Source of the DNA: CAZJHX01 sp964545715
GTDB lineage: Bacteria > Myxococcota_A > UBA9042 > GCA-2863065
Direction of reading: 5' to 3'
DNA: 64,000 nt
Assembly: GCA_964545715.1 (NCBI GenBank)
Contig: CAZJHX010000003.1
Location: 1 to 64,000, forward strand
The notes under the pieces were generated by a model that did not search any database, was not told where the DNA came from, and worked only from the letters and a program-made list of their open reading frames with translations. The position numbers and the translations under genes were made by a program. Positions 27,741 through 35,850 of the stretch are shown here, piece after piece (position 1 is the stretch's first letter; every line of letters begins with the position of its first letter).

Positions 27741-27769
27741 TTTAGAGCAGAATGATAGAAAAATATACA
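27741..27769 (+). promoter_or_regulatory. Candidate sigma-70 promoter in an AT-rich gap
   Basis: TTTAGA (27741-27746), a 17-bp spacer and TATACA (27764-27769) lie in an about 110-bp stretch that is much more AT-rich than its surroundings, just after the class V aminotransferase gene. It would drive the small gene pair starting at 27854 with a leader of about 80 nt. Four of six bases match consensus in each box, so this is only a candidate. Confidence 0.3.
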
Positions 27770-27853
27770 GCGTAAAGTTTTTGCTTAACGTTAGGTTTAC
27801 AGTGTGAGGAAAATGGAGGTGGACGGAGACAGAAAACATACTGAGAGGTAGTT

Positions 27854-28078
27854 ATGGACCGTGGTGGAAGGCAGGAAGGCCTCACGATGGGAACCGTCAG
27901 ATTGGCGCTTTTGTGCGTCTCGACGGTGATCTTTTTATCATTCTTTGTAGCGCACGTGCGTGACGCCCGGCAGCCGGGCCCGAACACGCTGACTGCGAGC
28001 CAGACGACGACGCATCAGCAGGCGCCGATCAACCGCGAGCCGCTGCTGGCGGGACAGACGGTCCTGGGGCTGCGCTAG
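27854..28078 (+). CDS. Small single-pass membrane protein (74 aa)
   Basis: ATG 27854 follows GAGAGGTAGTT at good spacing. The protein has a short basic start, one hydrophobic segment (about residues 13-31, LALLCVSTVIFLSFFVA) and a polar tail (about 40 residues), so it is likely an inner-membrane protein with its tail outside. Its stop is one base before the ATG of the EGF-like gene, so the two form an operon behind an AT-rich candidate promoter. No family was recognised. Confidence 0.55.
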   Translation: MDRGGRQEGLTMGTVRLALLCVSTVIFLSFFVAHVRDARQPGPNTLTASQTTTHQQAPINREPLLAGQTVLGLR

Positions 28079-28079
28079 C

Positions 28080-28373
28080 ATGGCGCCCCTGCTCTTGAGT
28101 GTCGCGCTCAGCCTCTCCTGGGGGGCTGTCGATTCCAATCAAGCACCGGACTGTGTCGCACCCGCGACCCTGGTCTCCCAATGCGGTGGCTGCGCCGTCG
28201 CTAACGGAGGCTGTCACGCACAGGCCATCTGCACCGAAGCCGATGCAGAGGTCGTCTGTGAGTGCCCGCCGGGGTTCGACGGGGACGGCATTATGGCGTG
28301 TGATCCGATCTGCGGAATCGCAGAGGAAGGCACCGCCACTTGCGTGGCGGCCAGACTCGGGCAGCTTTTCTAG
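28080..28373 (+). CDS. Small secreted protein with one EGF-like domain (97 aa)
   Basis: N-terminal signal peptide (LLLSVALSLSWGAV). The mature part has an EGF-like module of the pattern CGGCAVANGGCHAQAIC, CECPPGFDGDGIMAC, CDPIC with the expected Cys spacing and the Gly/Phe-Asp-Gly turn. EGF domains are rare in most bacteria but recur in Myxococcota surface proteins. The start is ATG 28080, immediately after the preceding stop. A terminator-like hairpin lies 30 bp after its stop. Function unknown; binding to surface glycans or proteins is an inference. Confidence 0.6.
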   Translation: MAPLLLSVALSLSWGAVDSNQAPDCVAPATLVSQCGGCAVANGGCHAQAICTEADAEVVCECPPGFDGDGIMACDPICGIAEEGTATCVAARLGQLF

Positions 28374-28403
28374 CACGTGACCCCCGCGAACATCCTGTTC
28401 GCC

Positions 28404-28423
28404 GGCCCCTCGGGGGCCTCTTT
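28404..28423 (+). terminator. Rho-independent terminator-like hairpin
   Basis: GGCCCC-TCG-GGGGCC followed by TCTTT on the plus strand, 30 bp after the EGF-like gene's stop. It is preceded directly by a second hairpin (GCGAACA-TCC-TGTTCGC). An identical copy lies 122 bp further on (28526-28545). It would end the 27854-28373 transcript. Confidence 0.5.
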
Positions 28424-28549
28424 GTGCGGGCGCTCCTGCGCCCTGGCTGGTTACGGAGCGCCGGGGGTCGGCGCGTCTTCGCCGTCACCCTCACGCACGT
28501 GACCCCCGCGAACATCCTGTTCGCCGGCCCCTCGGGGGCCTCTTTGTGC

Positions 28550-28649
28550 NNNNNNNNNNNNNNNNNNNNNNNNNNNNNNNNNNNNNNNNNNNNNNNNNNN
28601 NNNNNNNNNNNNNNNNNNNNNNNNNNNNNNNNNNNNNNNNNNNNNNNNN
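28550..28649. other. Assembly gap (100 N) inside a tandem repeat
   Basis: Exactly 100 unknown bases, the usual placeholder for a gap of unknown size. It lies inside the 122-bp tandem repeat, so repeat collapse is the probable reason for the break. Confidence 0.99.
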
Positions 28650-28662
28650 GCGCCCTGGCTGG

Positions 28663-31509
28663 TTACGGAGCGCCGGGGGTCGGCGCGTCTTCGCCGTCAC
28701 CCTCGTCATCGCCGCCCTCATCGGGCGCGGGCATCGGCTGCGGGGTCCCGGTACCGCCGCTGATCGGCTTATCTTCCGGACAATCCCAGCAGTCATCGGC
28801 CGGCGGGAACTTCACCGCGGCCAGCTCCGTGAGGTCTGGTGTGCTCGTGTTCACCTTCACGCCGGCCGTGCCGACCGTGTAGAGGTTGTCCTCGATCAGC
28901 AGCGTGCGACGCACCTGGATCGAGCGGTAGTACCACCAGTCGTCCTCTGACTCCGTCTCCACCAGGTCCGTGTGAGAGATGTCGCCCACGGTGGTGATGC
29001 CGGCGTCGGCGTCGATCGAGAAGACCATCACGCCGGCCTGGGGCACGGGCGGGGTCCACGGCTCGTCACTGACGCCGTCCTCATCGTCGTCGTTGCCGTC
29101 GTCGTCCGGGTCCATCGGCGGCTCGGGATCGGTGGGCTCACCGTCCGGCGCCTCTTTCGGATCCTCGGTCGGCTCGGCGTCCGGGGGCTCCTCGCCGCCC
29201 GGCTCGTCGTTGCTGCCGCCCTCGTCCGTCGCGGGGTCGCTGTCGGGCGTCGCGGTGCCGCCGTCGACCTCGACCACGGTCACGCCGCCGCCGCCCTCAC
29301 CGCCGTAGCTGTTGTACGGGATGGCCAGCAGGCCTTTGTCGGCGAAGAAGGAGAACGCCTTGTGGTCGTACAGGGCCTCGCTGCTGGTGCCGCCGCCGCC
29401 GAAGGTCGCTTTGTGCGCCAGCGTGGGCGTGGTGATGTCGGCCACGTCGAAGATCTGCACCTGGATGCCGTCGACCTGCTGCCAGTCGCCGTTGTCCAGG
29501 ACGTCGCGGCCGATGGTCAGAAGGTGGTCCGAGCCCAGCGGGTGGATGTAGGTGGAGAAGCCCGGGATTTTCAGCTCGCCGCCCACCGCCGGCGCGGCCG
29601 GGTTGGAGAGGTCCAGGGTGAAGAGCGGGTCGATCTGCTTGAAGGTGACGACGTAGCCGCGGTCGCCGATGAAGCGCGCGCTGTAGATGCGCTCGCCGCC
29701 GGCCAGGCCGGTCACGCTGCCCGTGACCTGCATGGTGTTGTTGGCGGTCTCCATCACGTACACGTTGTTGGTGCTGCCCTCGTCGGTGGTCCAGTCGTTG
29801 ATGGTCGTGGCGACGCGCAGGTGGCCGTCGTGCTCGTCCATGGAGAACTGGTTGAGGATGCGCCCGTCGATCTTGCCGCTGGCCGCGTATTTGGGCGCGG
29901 CGTCGGCGTACTCGAACTTGTGGATCATCGTGTACTCGGCCGGGGACTTGTCTTCCTCATCGTTGTAGTACCAGTAGTCAAAGACGTAGTGCGCCGCGTA
30001 CAGCGCGTCTTTGGAGGCGTAGATCGTGCCCACCTGGCCCAGCGTGGTCGCCACGTTGGGGTTGCCCGCGGGGTTGGCCAGATCGATGGCGATGACCGAC
30101 ACGGTGTTCAGGCCCAGCTGGATAGTCGGCTTGTAGAAGCTGCCGCAGTCGGCCAGGGACTTGGTGGTCGTCTCGCCGTCTTTGATGTCCATGACCTTGG
30201 GCATCCAGTCGTCCAGGGACTCCTCGTTGAGGGCGTCGATCAGCTTCTGCTTGGTCTCGGCCAGGTACTCGTCCAGGGTCTTGCTGCCGTCGTCCGGGGT
30301 GTCACCGTCGTCGGACTTGCCCGGGCTGGGCACGCCGTCGGGGGCGTCGGAGGCGGGCGGCTCGTCGGTGCCACCGTCGTCGTCATCGTCCGGATCGGTC
30401 GAGTTGGCCGGGACGCTGCCGTTGCTGCTGCCCGAGCTGCCGCTGCCGGAGGAGGGGGGCGCGTCCACGGACACGGTGATGCTGTCGCCGGGGCCGTCGA
30501 AGCCATCGATCTCAGCGGAGCCGGCCAGGAAGAGCTGGCCGCGCGCCACGGTGTAGACCACGCTGCCGATCATGCGGGCGCTGGCGTAGCGGGACTCGAC
30601 CGCCATCGTGCGGACGATGTCGGGGTTGGTGCGGTCGCTGACGTCGACAAACGTAAGCAGCATCAGGCCGCCGCGCAGGTCGTCAAAGACGCCGTTCTCG
30701 GGCGCCTCGGAGCCGGGCTTGCTGGCGGGCTCGGGCTCGTCGTCGGTGGTGCCGTCAGAGTCGTCCTCGCCGGGCTCGGGCTCGGGCTCGGGCATGGGCT
30801 CGGTCTCCTGGGGGGGCTGAGCAGGGTGGGTCGGGGGCGGAACCGCGACGCCGGGAGACGAGCCGGTCGAGCCGACGGACACGCCGCCACCGAAGCCGTA
30901 GTCTTTGCCGCCGTACGCGTTGCCGTAGACCAGCAGGGTGTCGCCGTGCAGGAACATCTCATTGGCGCCCCCGACCAGCTTCAGCTCGCTGACGATCTCC
31001 GTCTGCTCGGCGGGCAGCGCTTTCAGGATGCGCAGCGTGGAGCCGCTGGCGACGTAAAGGAAGTTGCCGTCGGTCTTGACGAGGTCGGCCTCGTCCACGC
31101 CGGTGACCTGGTTGTTGGTGCCGCTGTGGGCCGGGCCGCTGGTGCCCTTGTTATTGCCGCTCTCCTCCGGGTCGGCCGGGGGCGTCGGGTCGTTGTTGGC
31201 GCTGCCGCCCTCGCCCGTGGCGTCGGCGGACATCTGCACGGCGGCGTCGTCGGTGTCGCTCATGCCGGCCATCGGCGGGATGCCCTTGCCGCTGGAGATG
31301 TAGTTGAAGCCCTTCTCGAGCTCGGCGAGGGCCACGCCCTTAATATAGCCTTCCAGATCCTCGCAGGTTTGGAATGCGATCAGGCCGGCCTGTGCCTCGC
31401 CGATCGCGACCGGGGTTGCTTGGCCCGTTGGCTCTTCTTCAGCGCAGCCCGTAAAAACGAGCCCGGCGGCCAGGCCGGTCAGCAGCAGTCGTGTAAATAC
31501 GGTCTTCAT
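28663..31509 (-). CDS. Secreted beta-propeller lipoprotein (PF09826-like, 948 aa)
   Basis: Lipoprotein signal (LAAGLVFTGC). From about residue 125 it matches the bacterial beta-propeller family PF09826: TNNQVTGVDEADLVKTDG, FLYVASGSTLRILKALP, NEMFLHGDTLLVYG, later RYASARMIGSVVYTVARGQ, IHKFEYAD, and FSMDEHDGHLRVATT near the centre. Three acidic low-complexity inserts (about 235-285, 345-395 and 755-830, rich in Asp, Glu, Pro, Ser) interrupt blades. The last codons lie in the 122-bp tandem repeat next to the assembly gap, so the exact C-terminus may vary. The function of the family is unknown; some members are linked to copper- or protease-related surface proteins. Divergent from the giant gene at 31693, with 183 bp between. 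Confidence 0.87.
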   Translation of the reverse strand: MKTVFTRLLLTGLAAGLVFTGCAEEEPTGQATPVAIGEAQAGLIAFQTCEDLEGYIKGVALAELEKGFNYISSGKGIPPMAGMSDTDDAAVQMSADATGEGGSANNDPTPPADPEESGNNKGTSGPAHSGTNNQVTGVDEADLVKTDGNFLYVASGSTLRILKALPAEQTEIVSELKLVGGANEMFLHGDTLLVYGNAYGGKDYGFGGGVSVGSTGSSPGVAVPPPTHPAQPPQETEPMPEPEPEPGEDDSDGTTDDEPEPASKPGSEAPENGVFDDLRGGLMLLTFVDVSDRTNPDIVRTMAVESRYASARMIGSVVYTVARGQLFLAGSAEIDGFDGPGDSITVSVDAPPSSGSGSSGSSNGSVPANSTDPDDDDDGGTDEPPASDAPDGVPSPGKSDDGDTPDDGSKTLDEYLAETKQKLIDALNEESLDDWMPKVMDIKDGETTTKSLADCGSFYKPTIQLGLNTVSVIAIDLANPAGNPNVATTLGQVGTIYASKDALYAAHYVFDYWYYNDEEDKSPAEYTMIHKFEYADAAPKYAASGKIDGRILNQFSMDEHDGHLRVATTINDWTTDEGSTNNVYVMETANNTMQVTGSVTGLAGGERIYSARFIGDRGYVVTFKQIDPLFTLDLSNPAAPAVGGELKIPGFSTYIHPLGSDHLLTIGRDVLDNGDWQQVDGIQVQIFDVADITTPTLAHKATFGGGGTSSEALYDHKAFSFFADKGLLAIPYNSYGGEGGGGVTVVEVDGGTATPDSDPATDEGGSNDEPGGEEPPDAEPTEDPKEAPDGEPTDPEPPMDPDDDGNDDDEDGVSDEPWTPPVPQAGVMVFSIDADAGITTVGDISHTDLVETESEDDWWYYRSIQVRRTLLIEDNLYTVGTAGVKVNTSTPDLTELAAVKFPPADDCWDCPEDKPISGGTGTPQPMPAPDEGGDDEGDGEDAPTPGAP

Positions 31510-31692
31510 GTCAGTCTCCCATTAAAATGATCGCCCGTTTGTGATCGACGCTGTCCGTCAGCAAGATGTCTGCCAACATCGAAATCCGCCGACATGTCGC
31601 GGTCCGGTGCAAAAAGGACTGTGCAACTTCTCCACACTTGTACGAGGATGCGACGCGCGTAGGATAGTCCGAATTCTTGGGGGACCGAAGCT

Positions 31693-34600
31693 TTGAGCCT
31701 GACACGAATCATTACTCTCGTCTGTGTGTGCCTGTTTTTCGCCGCCTGTGGGGACACAACGGGAACGGGTGACGGCGACGGTGGAGACACCGGCGATACG
31801 GGCGACACCACGGTCGACACGTCGGACACCGGCGACGACACGGGCACGGTCGACACCGGCACCGACGACTCGGGCGAGGATGTGGAGTGCGGAAACACGA
31901 TCACTGCGCCCGAAGCCGGCGCCACGTGCAAGGTCACGCCCGGCTCGCAGGACACCATCTACCTGCGCGGTGACGTGATGACCCCGACCGGCCGGCTGCT
32001 CGGCGGAGAGGTGGTCGTTAAAAGAGGGTCCGGTGCAGAAGGGACGATCGCGTGTGTCGGCTGCGACTGCACCGAGCACTCGGAAAACGCGACGGTCATC
32101 GAGTGTCCAAAGGCGTTGATCACCCCGGGACTTATCAACCCGCACGACCACATCGGGTGGGCGATGCACCCGCCGGTGGACCACGGCGAAGAGCGCTACG
32201 ACCACCGCCATGAGTGGCGCAAGGGCAAGAACGGCAAGACCAAGCTGTCGACCCCGGGCAACTGGGCCAAGACCAACGGCGAGTTCTGGGGCGAAATGCG
32301 CATGGTCATGGGCGGCGCCACGTCGATGATGGGCTCCGGCGGCAAGGCCGGCTTCACGCGCAACCTGGACCGGGCGAATTTGCTGGAGGGCGTGGCGCAC
32401 AACGTTCCGGACGCACCGACCTTCCCGCTGGGCGACACGAGCGGCGCGCTGACCGCGAGCGGCTGTGACAAGTACAAGCTGCCGGACCCGGGCAAGCGCG
32501 CCTCTAAGGTTGCGTATATCCCGCACGTCGCCGAGGGCGTCGTGGACGCGGCGCGCAACGAGTTCTTGTGCCTGGCCGGCGAGGTGGCCGGCAGCGCGGA
32601 CCTGGTGATGGAGAACAGCGCGTTTATCCACGGCATCGGCGTGACCAGCGGCGACATCGGCCTGATGGCGGCGGACAGCACCGGGTTGATCTGGTCGCCA
32701 CGGTCCAATGTCAGCCTGTACGGCTTCACGGCGGAGGTCGGCGTTTATGCGCGTCAGGGCGTGCAGATCGCGCTGGGCTCCGACTGGGCGCCGTCCGGCT
32801 CGATCAACCTGTTGCGCGAGCTTCAGTGCGCGGACCGTATGAACTCGACGCACTACGACTCGTTCTTCAGCGACCGCGCGCTGGTGCTGATGGTTACGCA
32901 TACGGCGGCGGAGCTGGCCGGGTTTGCGGACGTGCTGGGCACGCTGCAGCAGGGACGCATCGCGGACGTCACTATCTTTGACGCGGCCGAGAACGACGGC
33001 TACCGGGCCGTGATCGACGCCGGTGTTGAGGACGTGGCGCTGGTTCTGCGCGGCGGCATCGCGCTGTATGGCGACACGGCGCTGGTCGACGCGCTGCAGG
33101 CCAACGACGCGTGCGACGAGATGGACGTGTGCGGTCGCGGCAAGCGCATCTGCGCCAAGCGTGAGACGGGCGCGACGTTCGCCGAGATCTCCAAGGACCT
33201 GGAGGGCGACGGCTCCGAGGCGTACAAGACCTATCCTCTGTACTTCTGTGACACCCCGGCCGACCAGCCGACGTGCGTGCCGTCGCGCCCGGGCGAGTTC
33301 GAGGGCTGGCCCACCGACGATGACGCGGACGGCGACGGCATCTCCAACGCCACCGATAACTGCCCCAATTGGTTCAACCCGCCGCGCCCGATGGACGGCG
33401 GCGTGCAGCCGGACGCGGACGCCGACAAGGTGGGCGACGCGTGTGATCCGTGTCCGTTCGATCCGGACACCGAGGCCTGCACCAGCGTGGACCCGACCGA
33501 CCTGGACGGCGACGGCGTGCCCGCCATCGAGGACAACTGCCCCGGCGCTGCCAACCCGCAGCAGGAGAACAAGGACGGCGACCAGTACGGCGACGCCTGC
33601 GACGAGTGCCCCGACCATCCGGGAGCTTGTCCGGGCACGGTCTACGACATCAAGAAGGGCGTGACGCCGCAGGGCGCCGAGGTCTCGCTGCCGCCGATGG
33701 TGGTGACCGCGCTGACGACAAACGGCTACTGGATCCAGCAGCCGCCGGACTCCGAGGGCTGGGAGGGCGCCGAGTACTCGGGCACCTTCGTCTTCGATCA
33801 GGATGGCGCCGCCGTCTACAAGCGCGGCGATCTGCTCGAGATCTCTGGCACGGTCGGCGAGTACTTCGGCCAGATCCAGCTGGCCAGTCCCAAAGCCAAG
33901 GTCCTGGAGTCAGGCGCCGCGCCCGACCCGGTCACCATCGACGATCCCGCATCCATCGCCACGGGCGGCGCGCAGGCGGCCGCGTACGAGGGCGTGCTGG
34001 TGCGAGTCGCCGACGTCACGGTGCTGGAGGTCGGACCGGCCACCCCCGAGTCGGCGCCCACAGGTGAGTTCTCCGTCACAGGCAACCTGCTCGTGGACGA
34101 CCTCTTCTATGCGCTGACCCCCGAGCAGGGTGAGGTCTTCGACGGCATCGCCGGCGTGCTGCGCTTTGCCTGGGACAACAGCAAGATCACGCCGCGCGAC
34201 GAGCAGGACATCGATCTCGGACCCGCCAAGCTGGCGGCGTTCGGCCCCGCGCTCGTGTACTTGAACGAGGGCGAGACAGGGCCCACGAACCCGCCGCTGA
34301 CGGTGACGCTGACCACCGAGGCCGACTCCGACTTCACGGTCTTCTTGCAGAGCGACGTGCCGACCGTGGCCGCCCTGGTGCTCACCGAGGTCACGATCCC
34401 GGCCGGCGAGAAGTCCGCCACTGTGCAGCTGGAGGGCGTGGCCGGCTCACCCAACAACGTGACCATCACCGCCAGCACCGGCGACGTGACCCTGACCGCC
34501 GAGGTGCGCGTCATCGGAGCGGATGAGGTGCCCGAGGTGTCGTCGCTCACGCCCGACTCGGCCCAGCTCTCACTGGGCAAGACGATCACGCTCACGGTTA

Positions 34601-35352
34601 CGACCGATCTGCCCGCGGGCGTGGATGGCGCGGAGGTGCTGCTGACCGCCGAGCCGGCCGGCCTGATCGAGCTGCCGGCCTCTATCCTGGTCGCGGCCGG
34701 GGAGACCGCGGCTGAGGTCGACGTCAACGCCCTCAACACCGCGGGCTCGGTCGTCATCACTGCGACCACCCCCGACGGTATCCAGACCGCCCAGTCCACC
34801 CTGGAGATCATCGAGGGCGTCCCGCTAGGCATGGCGCTGGTCGAGGTCTATTACGACCACGCCGCCGACGAGGGCAACGACGACGGCAAGGAGTGGATCA
34901 AACTCAAGAACGGCACCAACGCCCCGGTCGACCTCTCCGGCTGGAGCCTGGGCTGGGCCGGCACCGACTACACCTACGGCACGTACCAGCTCAGCGGCAC
35001 CCTGGCCCCGGGCGATTGCTTCGTCGTCGGCGGCCCGCTGACCGACCCCTCCAACGGCACCCCGCTGCTGACCGACGTGACCAACCTGACCCCGGACCTG
35101 CAGAACAGCGGCAGCCCGGCCGACGGCGTCGCCCTGTTCAACACACCGGCCGCCCAGATCAGCAAGACCTCGGTACCGCACGACACGGTCATCTACGGCG
35201 GCGAGAACAAGAGCGGCCTGCTGGACGAGACCGGCGCCCCCGGCGAGTCCGACGTCGCGGACGCCCCGAAGGGCCAGAGCATCCTGCGCGTGGACGGAGA
35301 GACCTGGACGGTCAGCGAGACCCCGAACGCGGTTGCCTGCCCGGATCTCTAG
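31693..35352 (+). CDS. Giant lipoprotein: amidohydrolase + TSP type 3 repeats + OB-like + Ig-like + lamin-tail domain (1219 aa)
   Basis: TTG 31693 gives MSLTRIITLVCVCLFFAAC (lipobox FAAC) and a Thr/Gly/Asp tether. Residues about 75-510 are an amidohydrolase-superfamily domain: metal-binding HxH in NPHDHIGW (about 149), His in FIHGIG, Asp in ALGSDWAPSG (about 362), and QQGRIADVTIFD near its end. Residues about 540-645 are calcium-binding thrombospondin type 3 repeats (DADGDGISNATDNCP, DADKVGDACDPCP, DLDGDGVPAIEDNCP). An OB-like beta domain (about 655-840), Ig-like repeats (about 860-1050) and a lamin-tail domain (EWIKLKNGTNAPVDLSGWSL, about 1060-1180) follow. Predicted to be a surface-anchored hydrolase of unknown substrate. 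Confidence 0.85.
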   Translation: MSLTRIITLVCVCLFFAACGDTTGTGDGDGGDTGDTGDTTVDTSDTGDDTGTVDTGTDDSGEDVECGNTITAPEAGATCKVTPGSQDTIYLRGDVMTPTGRLLGGEVVVKRGSGAEGTIACVGCDCTEHSENATVIECPKALITPGLINPHDHIGWAMHPPVDHGEERYDHRHEWRKGKNGKTKLSTPGNWAKTNGEFWGEMRMVMGGATSMMGSGGKAGFTRNLDRANLLEGVAHNVPDAPTFPLGDTSGALTASGCDKYKLPDPGKRASKVAYIPHVAEGVVDAARNEFLCLAGEVAGSADLVMENSAFIHGIGVTSGDIGLMAADSTGLIWSPRSNVSLYGFTAEVGVYARQGVQIALGSDWAPSGSINLLRELQCADRMNSTHYDSFFSDRALVLMVTHTAAELAGFADVLGTLQQGRIADVTIFDAAENDGYRAVIDAGVEDVALVLRGGIALYGDTALVDALQANDACDEMDVCGRGKRICAKRETGATFAEISKDLEGDGSEAYKTYPLYFCDTPADQPTCVPSRPGEFEGWPTDDDADGDGISNATDNCPNWFNPPRPMDGGVQPDADADKVGDACDPCPFDPDTEACTSVDPTDLDGDGVPAIEDNCPGAANPQQENKDGDQYGDACDECPDHPGACPGTVYDIKKGVTPQGAEVSLPPMVVTALTTNGYWIQQPPDSEGWEGAEYSGTFVFDQDGAAVYKRGDLLEISGTVGEYFGQIQLASPKAKVLESGAAPDPVTIDDPASIATGGAQAAAYEGVLVRVADVTVLEVGPATPESAPTGEFSVTGNLLVDDLFYALTPEQGEVFDGIAGVLRFAWDNSKITPRDEQDIDLGPAKLAAFGPALVYLNEGETGPTNPPLTVTLTTEADSDFTVFLQSDVPTVAALVLTEVTIPAGEKSATVQLEGVAGSPNNVTITASTGDVTLTAEVRVIGADEVPEVSSLTPDSAQLSLGKTITLTVTTDLPAGVDGAEVLLTAEPAGLIELPASILVAAGETAAEVDVNALNTAGSVVITATTPDGIQTAQSTLEIIEGVPLGMALVEVYYDHAADEGNDDGKEWIKLKNGTNAPVDLSGWSLGWAGTDYTYGTYQLSGTLAPGDCFVVGGPLTDPSNGTPLLTDVTNLTPDLQNSGSPADGVALFNTPAAQISKTSVPHDTVIYGGENKSGLLDETGAPGESDVADAPKGQSILRVDGETWTVSETPNAVACPDL

Positions 35353-35364
35353 CCCAACCTCCCC

Positions 35365-35820
35365 CAAAGCTCGGCATCCGGGTCGTCTTTGGCAGCTTTT
35401 CCTGCCAAAGGCGCGGTAGATACGGCATCTAGGTCTGCTTTGGCAGCTTTTACTGCCAACCGCGCGGTAGATACGGCATCTAGGTCTGCTTTGGCAGCTT
35501 TTACTGCCAACGGCGCTGTAGATACGGCATCTAGGTCTGCTTTGGCAGCTTTTACTGCCAACCGCGCTGTAGNNNNNNNNNNNNNNNNNNNNNNNNNNNN
35601 NNNNNNNNNNNNNNNNNNNNNNNNNNNNNNNNNNNNNNNNNNNNNNNNNNNNNNNNNNNNNNNNNNNNNNNNGTAGATACGGCATCTAGGTCTGCTTTGG
35701 CAGCTTTTACTGCCAACCGCGCTGTAGATACGGCATCTAGGTCTGTATTGGCAGTCTATCCTGCCAACGGCGCGGTAGATAAGTTATCTGCGGCTGTTTT
35801 GGCACTCAGGGGTGCCAGCT
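35365..35820. repeat. 51-bp-period tandem array of paired hairpins
   Basis: This explains the 498-bp gene-free stretch between convergent genes. Seven visible units start their main stem at 35389, 35440, 35491, 35542, [gap], 35697, 35748 and 35799. Each has a stem TTGGCAG/CTGCCAA around a six-base loop (CTTTTA in most, CTTTTC in the first, TCTATC in the sixth), and units 2-7 have a small upstream stem (AGATACGGCATCT). The last unit changes both arms together: TGGCAC/GTGCCA (35800-35805 with 35812-35817) and AGATAA/TTATCT (35777-35789). Both strands stay open with a 17-codon period, but no start site supports a gene. Confidence 0.9.
35573..35672. other. Assembly gap (100 N) inside the 51-bp tandem array
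   Basis: Exactly 100 N with array units on both sides. The phase between flanking units is off by two bases from a multiple of 51, which confirms that the gap length is arbitrary. The true number of units is unknown. Confidence 0.99.
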
Positions 35821-35850
35821 GCGACCGGGGTGGTCGGGAAGGGGCGGCGC

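Larger units (their letters stand above)
28374..28704. repeat. 122-bp-period tandem repeat interrupted by an assembly gap
   Basis: A unit starting CACGTGACCCCCGCGAAC at 28374 recurs at 28496 (period 122) and then enters the gap. The 55 bases after the gap (28650-28704) repeat 28438-28492. Each unit carries a copy of the last codons of the minus-strand beta-propeller gene plus two inverted repeats: GCGAACA/TGTTCGC (28386-28402) and GGCCCC/GGGGCC (28404-28418). The true copy number is hidden by the gap. Confidence 0.85.

Noticed and set aside
28972..31530. Long plus-strand open frame over the beta-propeller gene (similar ones at 10017-11825, 21805-23766 and, on the minus strand, 31558-33618)
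   Set aside because: High-GC antisense shadows with Val/Arg/Gly-rich, motif-free translations; the opposite strand has clear domain evidence.
35349..35561. Minus-strand open frame with a 17-residue repeat over the hairpin array
   Set aside because: It follows from a 51-bp period without stops. There is no ribosome-binding site, and paired stem changes favour structure over coding.
35388..35768. TTGGCAG...CTGCC units as sigma-54 (-24/-12) promoters
   Set aside because: The distance between the GG and GC elements is 13 bases instead of 12, and the motif is fully palindromic.
35365..35820. 51-bp array read as a CRISPR array
   Set aside because: There are no unique spacers: the whole unit repeats, the period is 51 bp throughout, and no cas gene is nearby.
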